NCBI GenBank assembly: GCA_024196135.1
Contig: JAMQCK010000264.1
Span: 1 to 32,920, forward strand
DNA: 32,920 nucleotides
DNA from: Pleurotus ostreatus/Saccharomyces cerevisiae fusant
Taxonomy: Eukaryota; Opisthokonta
Direction of reading: 5' to 3'
Shown here: one piece after another, positions 31,727 through 32,920 of the stretch
How positions within the stretch are numbered: position 1 is the first letter of the stretch
Layout of the letters: each line of letters opens with the position of its first letter
The notes under the pieces: generated by a model
The model's database searches: none
Seen by the model: only the letters and a program-made list of their open reading frames with translations
What the model was told of the DNA's origin: nothing
Made by a program: the position numbers and the translations under genes

Positions 31727-32920
31727 TTACCATTCGCCAACCACTTCGTCCGCGGGCGTCACGGTCAACCATGGGTGGTCGATCATGTCGGAAGCGCGGG
31801 CACGCTTGTGGAAATCGGGAGCAAGCATAGGGAGCAAGAAATCGCAAAGGGCATCTGCATCGGCCTCGCTATACAGATATTTCTGCATCATAACGGACTT
31901 GAGCGGCCATGGCTTGAGCGTCTTGATGTAACGTAGATGACCTGCACACTATGAGCGGAGGCGAAAGGGCGCGTGAGGACGACACGTACCGCTGTGGTCG
32001 AACAGATCGCGGCTGTACTTGCCACCCATCTTGGCCTCGAGCTCAAAGTCGCCCAAGAGCTCGATGATCTGGGCCATGTGATCGTCGTCCTTCGTGAAAA
32101 GCTCGCCCTGGCTCTGAGGATCAAACAGATACTCGGCCGTAAGGAGCTCGAAGACCTGCAGACAGATAAGAGAGGGCTCGTGTCGGCGTAGAAGACCACA
32201 TACCACACAGGCGATGCTCCAGATGTCTGCCCTCGTGTCCCAATCTTTCCTGCCGACGATGGCTTCGGGGGCACGGTATTGACGCGTCTGAATGTCTTCC
32301 GTGTAATGCTTCTTCGACGGCGTCGCGTTACCCAAATCGGCGATCTTGATCGATATGGGCGGACCGCAAAATTCCTCCACCTGCTCCAGTTCGGTCTCGA
32401 GCGACGGGCGAGTCGGAATCTTCTGCGCGCCCGGCTTCGTGGGCGTGGGCGACTGCGGGCGACCAGTAGGCGACGTAGTCGGGCCTGTTAGCTCAGGAGA
32501 CGTTGCCGTCGGGGTCGGTAATGAAGACGGCGACGAAGCAGCGTTAGTGCTGAGGCGCAGGGGGCTCGGGAAGCTGCATGGCGAGCCGAAGTCAGGTGGC
32601 GGGTGCGCGTGCATATGTGCAGTAAGCGCGGACATATGCTGCGGCGGCGAGAGGCGGTTGTTGAGATGCTGCATGGCGGCGTCGTTAGACGGAGATGCCA
32701 ATGGGGGCGAGGCACAACAGGGAGCGGTTTGGGTAAGGAGTGACGGTGCCGTATTAACAGTGGGGTTCAGAGGCGACTTGCGGAAGGGCTTGCCGGCTGG
32801 CTCGCCCTCGACCGAAGTAGCATCGCTCTGAGCAACCCGGCTCCCCGACACCGGCTGTGGGGTCTGTGACGGGGAAGCCTTGGTGGTGATGCTGGAGCGC
32901 TCGGACGTGGTCCGGGAGCT
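31727..32920 (-). CDS. SR-protein kinase (SRPK family), 5' part outside window
   Basis: Exons 32204-32920 (open to the window edge), 31990-32155, 31727-31941; introns of 48 nt; 365 residues in the window. The visible part starts in a long Ser/Pro/Thr-rich spacer (SSRTTSERSSITTKASPSQT and onwards), the insert that splits the kinase domain of SRPKs. The C-lobe follows: KIADLGNA (DFG-equivalent), TRQYRAPEAIVG (activation segment), WDTRADIWSIACVVFELLTA, EYLFDPQSQGELFTKDDDHM and AQIIELLG, then the C-terminal RARASDMIDHPWLTV. SRPKs phosphorylate Ser in RS dipeptides of splicing factors and control their nuclear entry; yeast relatives are Sky1 and Dsk1. The ATP-binding lobe and catalytic loop are beyond the window. 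The second intron (32156-32203) is 48 nt and stop-free. Confidence 0.93.

Overview
The window is nuclear DNA from a filamentous basidiomycete, most likely an Agaricomycete of the Polyporales type. That placement is inference from gene content and gene architecture. Coding DNA is GC-rich and compact, and it is broken by many short introns, almost all of 45-57 nt, with GTRNGY donors, CTGAC/CTAAC branch sites and YAG acceptors. I built gene models by hand from reading frame, splice signals and family alignment. Every multi-exon model I give closes to a multiple of three.

Layout, left to right: (1) 1-2083 +, 3' part of NPL4, a ubiquitin-receptor cofactor of Cdc48/p97. (2) 2603-4122 -, a Nudix hydrolase (CoA-pyrophosphatase-like) with an added C-terminal membrane anchor. 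(3) 4533-8540, an apparently complete PIF/Harbinger DNA transposon. It has 17-bp terminal inverted repeats, an ATT target-site duplication and repeated CCGCAAA subterminal motifs, and it carries two convergent genes: a Myb/SANT-like (DUF6818-like) DNA-binding protein and a DDE transposase. (4) 8593-8651, a tRNA-Gln-like relic. (5) 8978-10571 -, a disordered hypothetical protein. (6) 11407-16466 - and 16976-22786 -, two tandem paralogous full-size ABCC (MRP-type) transporters. One has 7 introns and the other 23, and the model of the second requires a one-nucleotide exon at 20662. (7) 23721-24624 -, a short two-C2-domain protein that looks like a piece of a tricalbin. (8) 24871-24956 -, tRNA-Lys(TTT) with a 13-nt intron. 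(9) 25145-27928 -, MCM5 of the replicative helicase. (10) 27929-30217, a 2.3-kb stretch without a secure gene; it has some exon-like pieces near 29.1-29.5 kb. (11) 30218-30952 +, a small two-finger C2H2 protein. (12) 31727-32920 -, the 3' part of an SR-protein kinase (SRPK) gene.

Housekeeping genes (NPL4, MCM5, SRPK) frame accessory DNA. The most unusual items are the structurally complete two-gene Harbinger element with its array of putative protein-binding motifs, the predicted 1-nt micro-exon, and the large intron-number difference between the two neighbouring ABC transporter paralogs.
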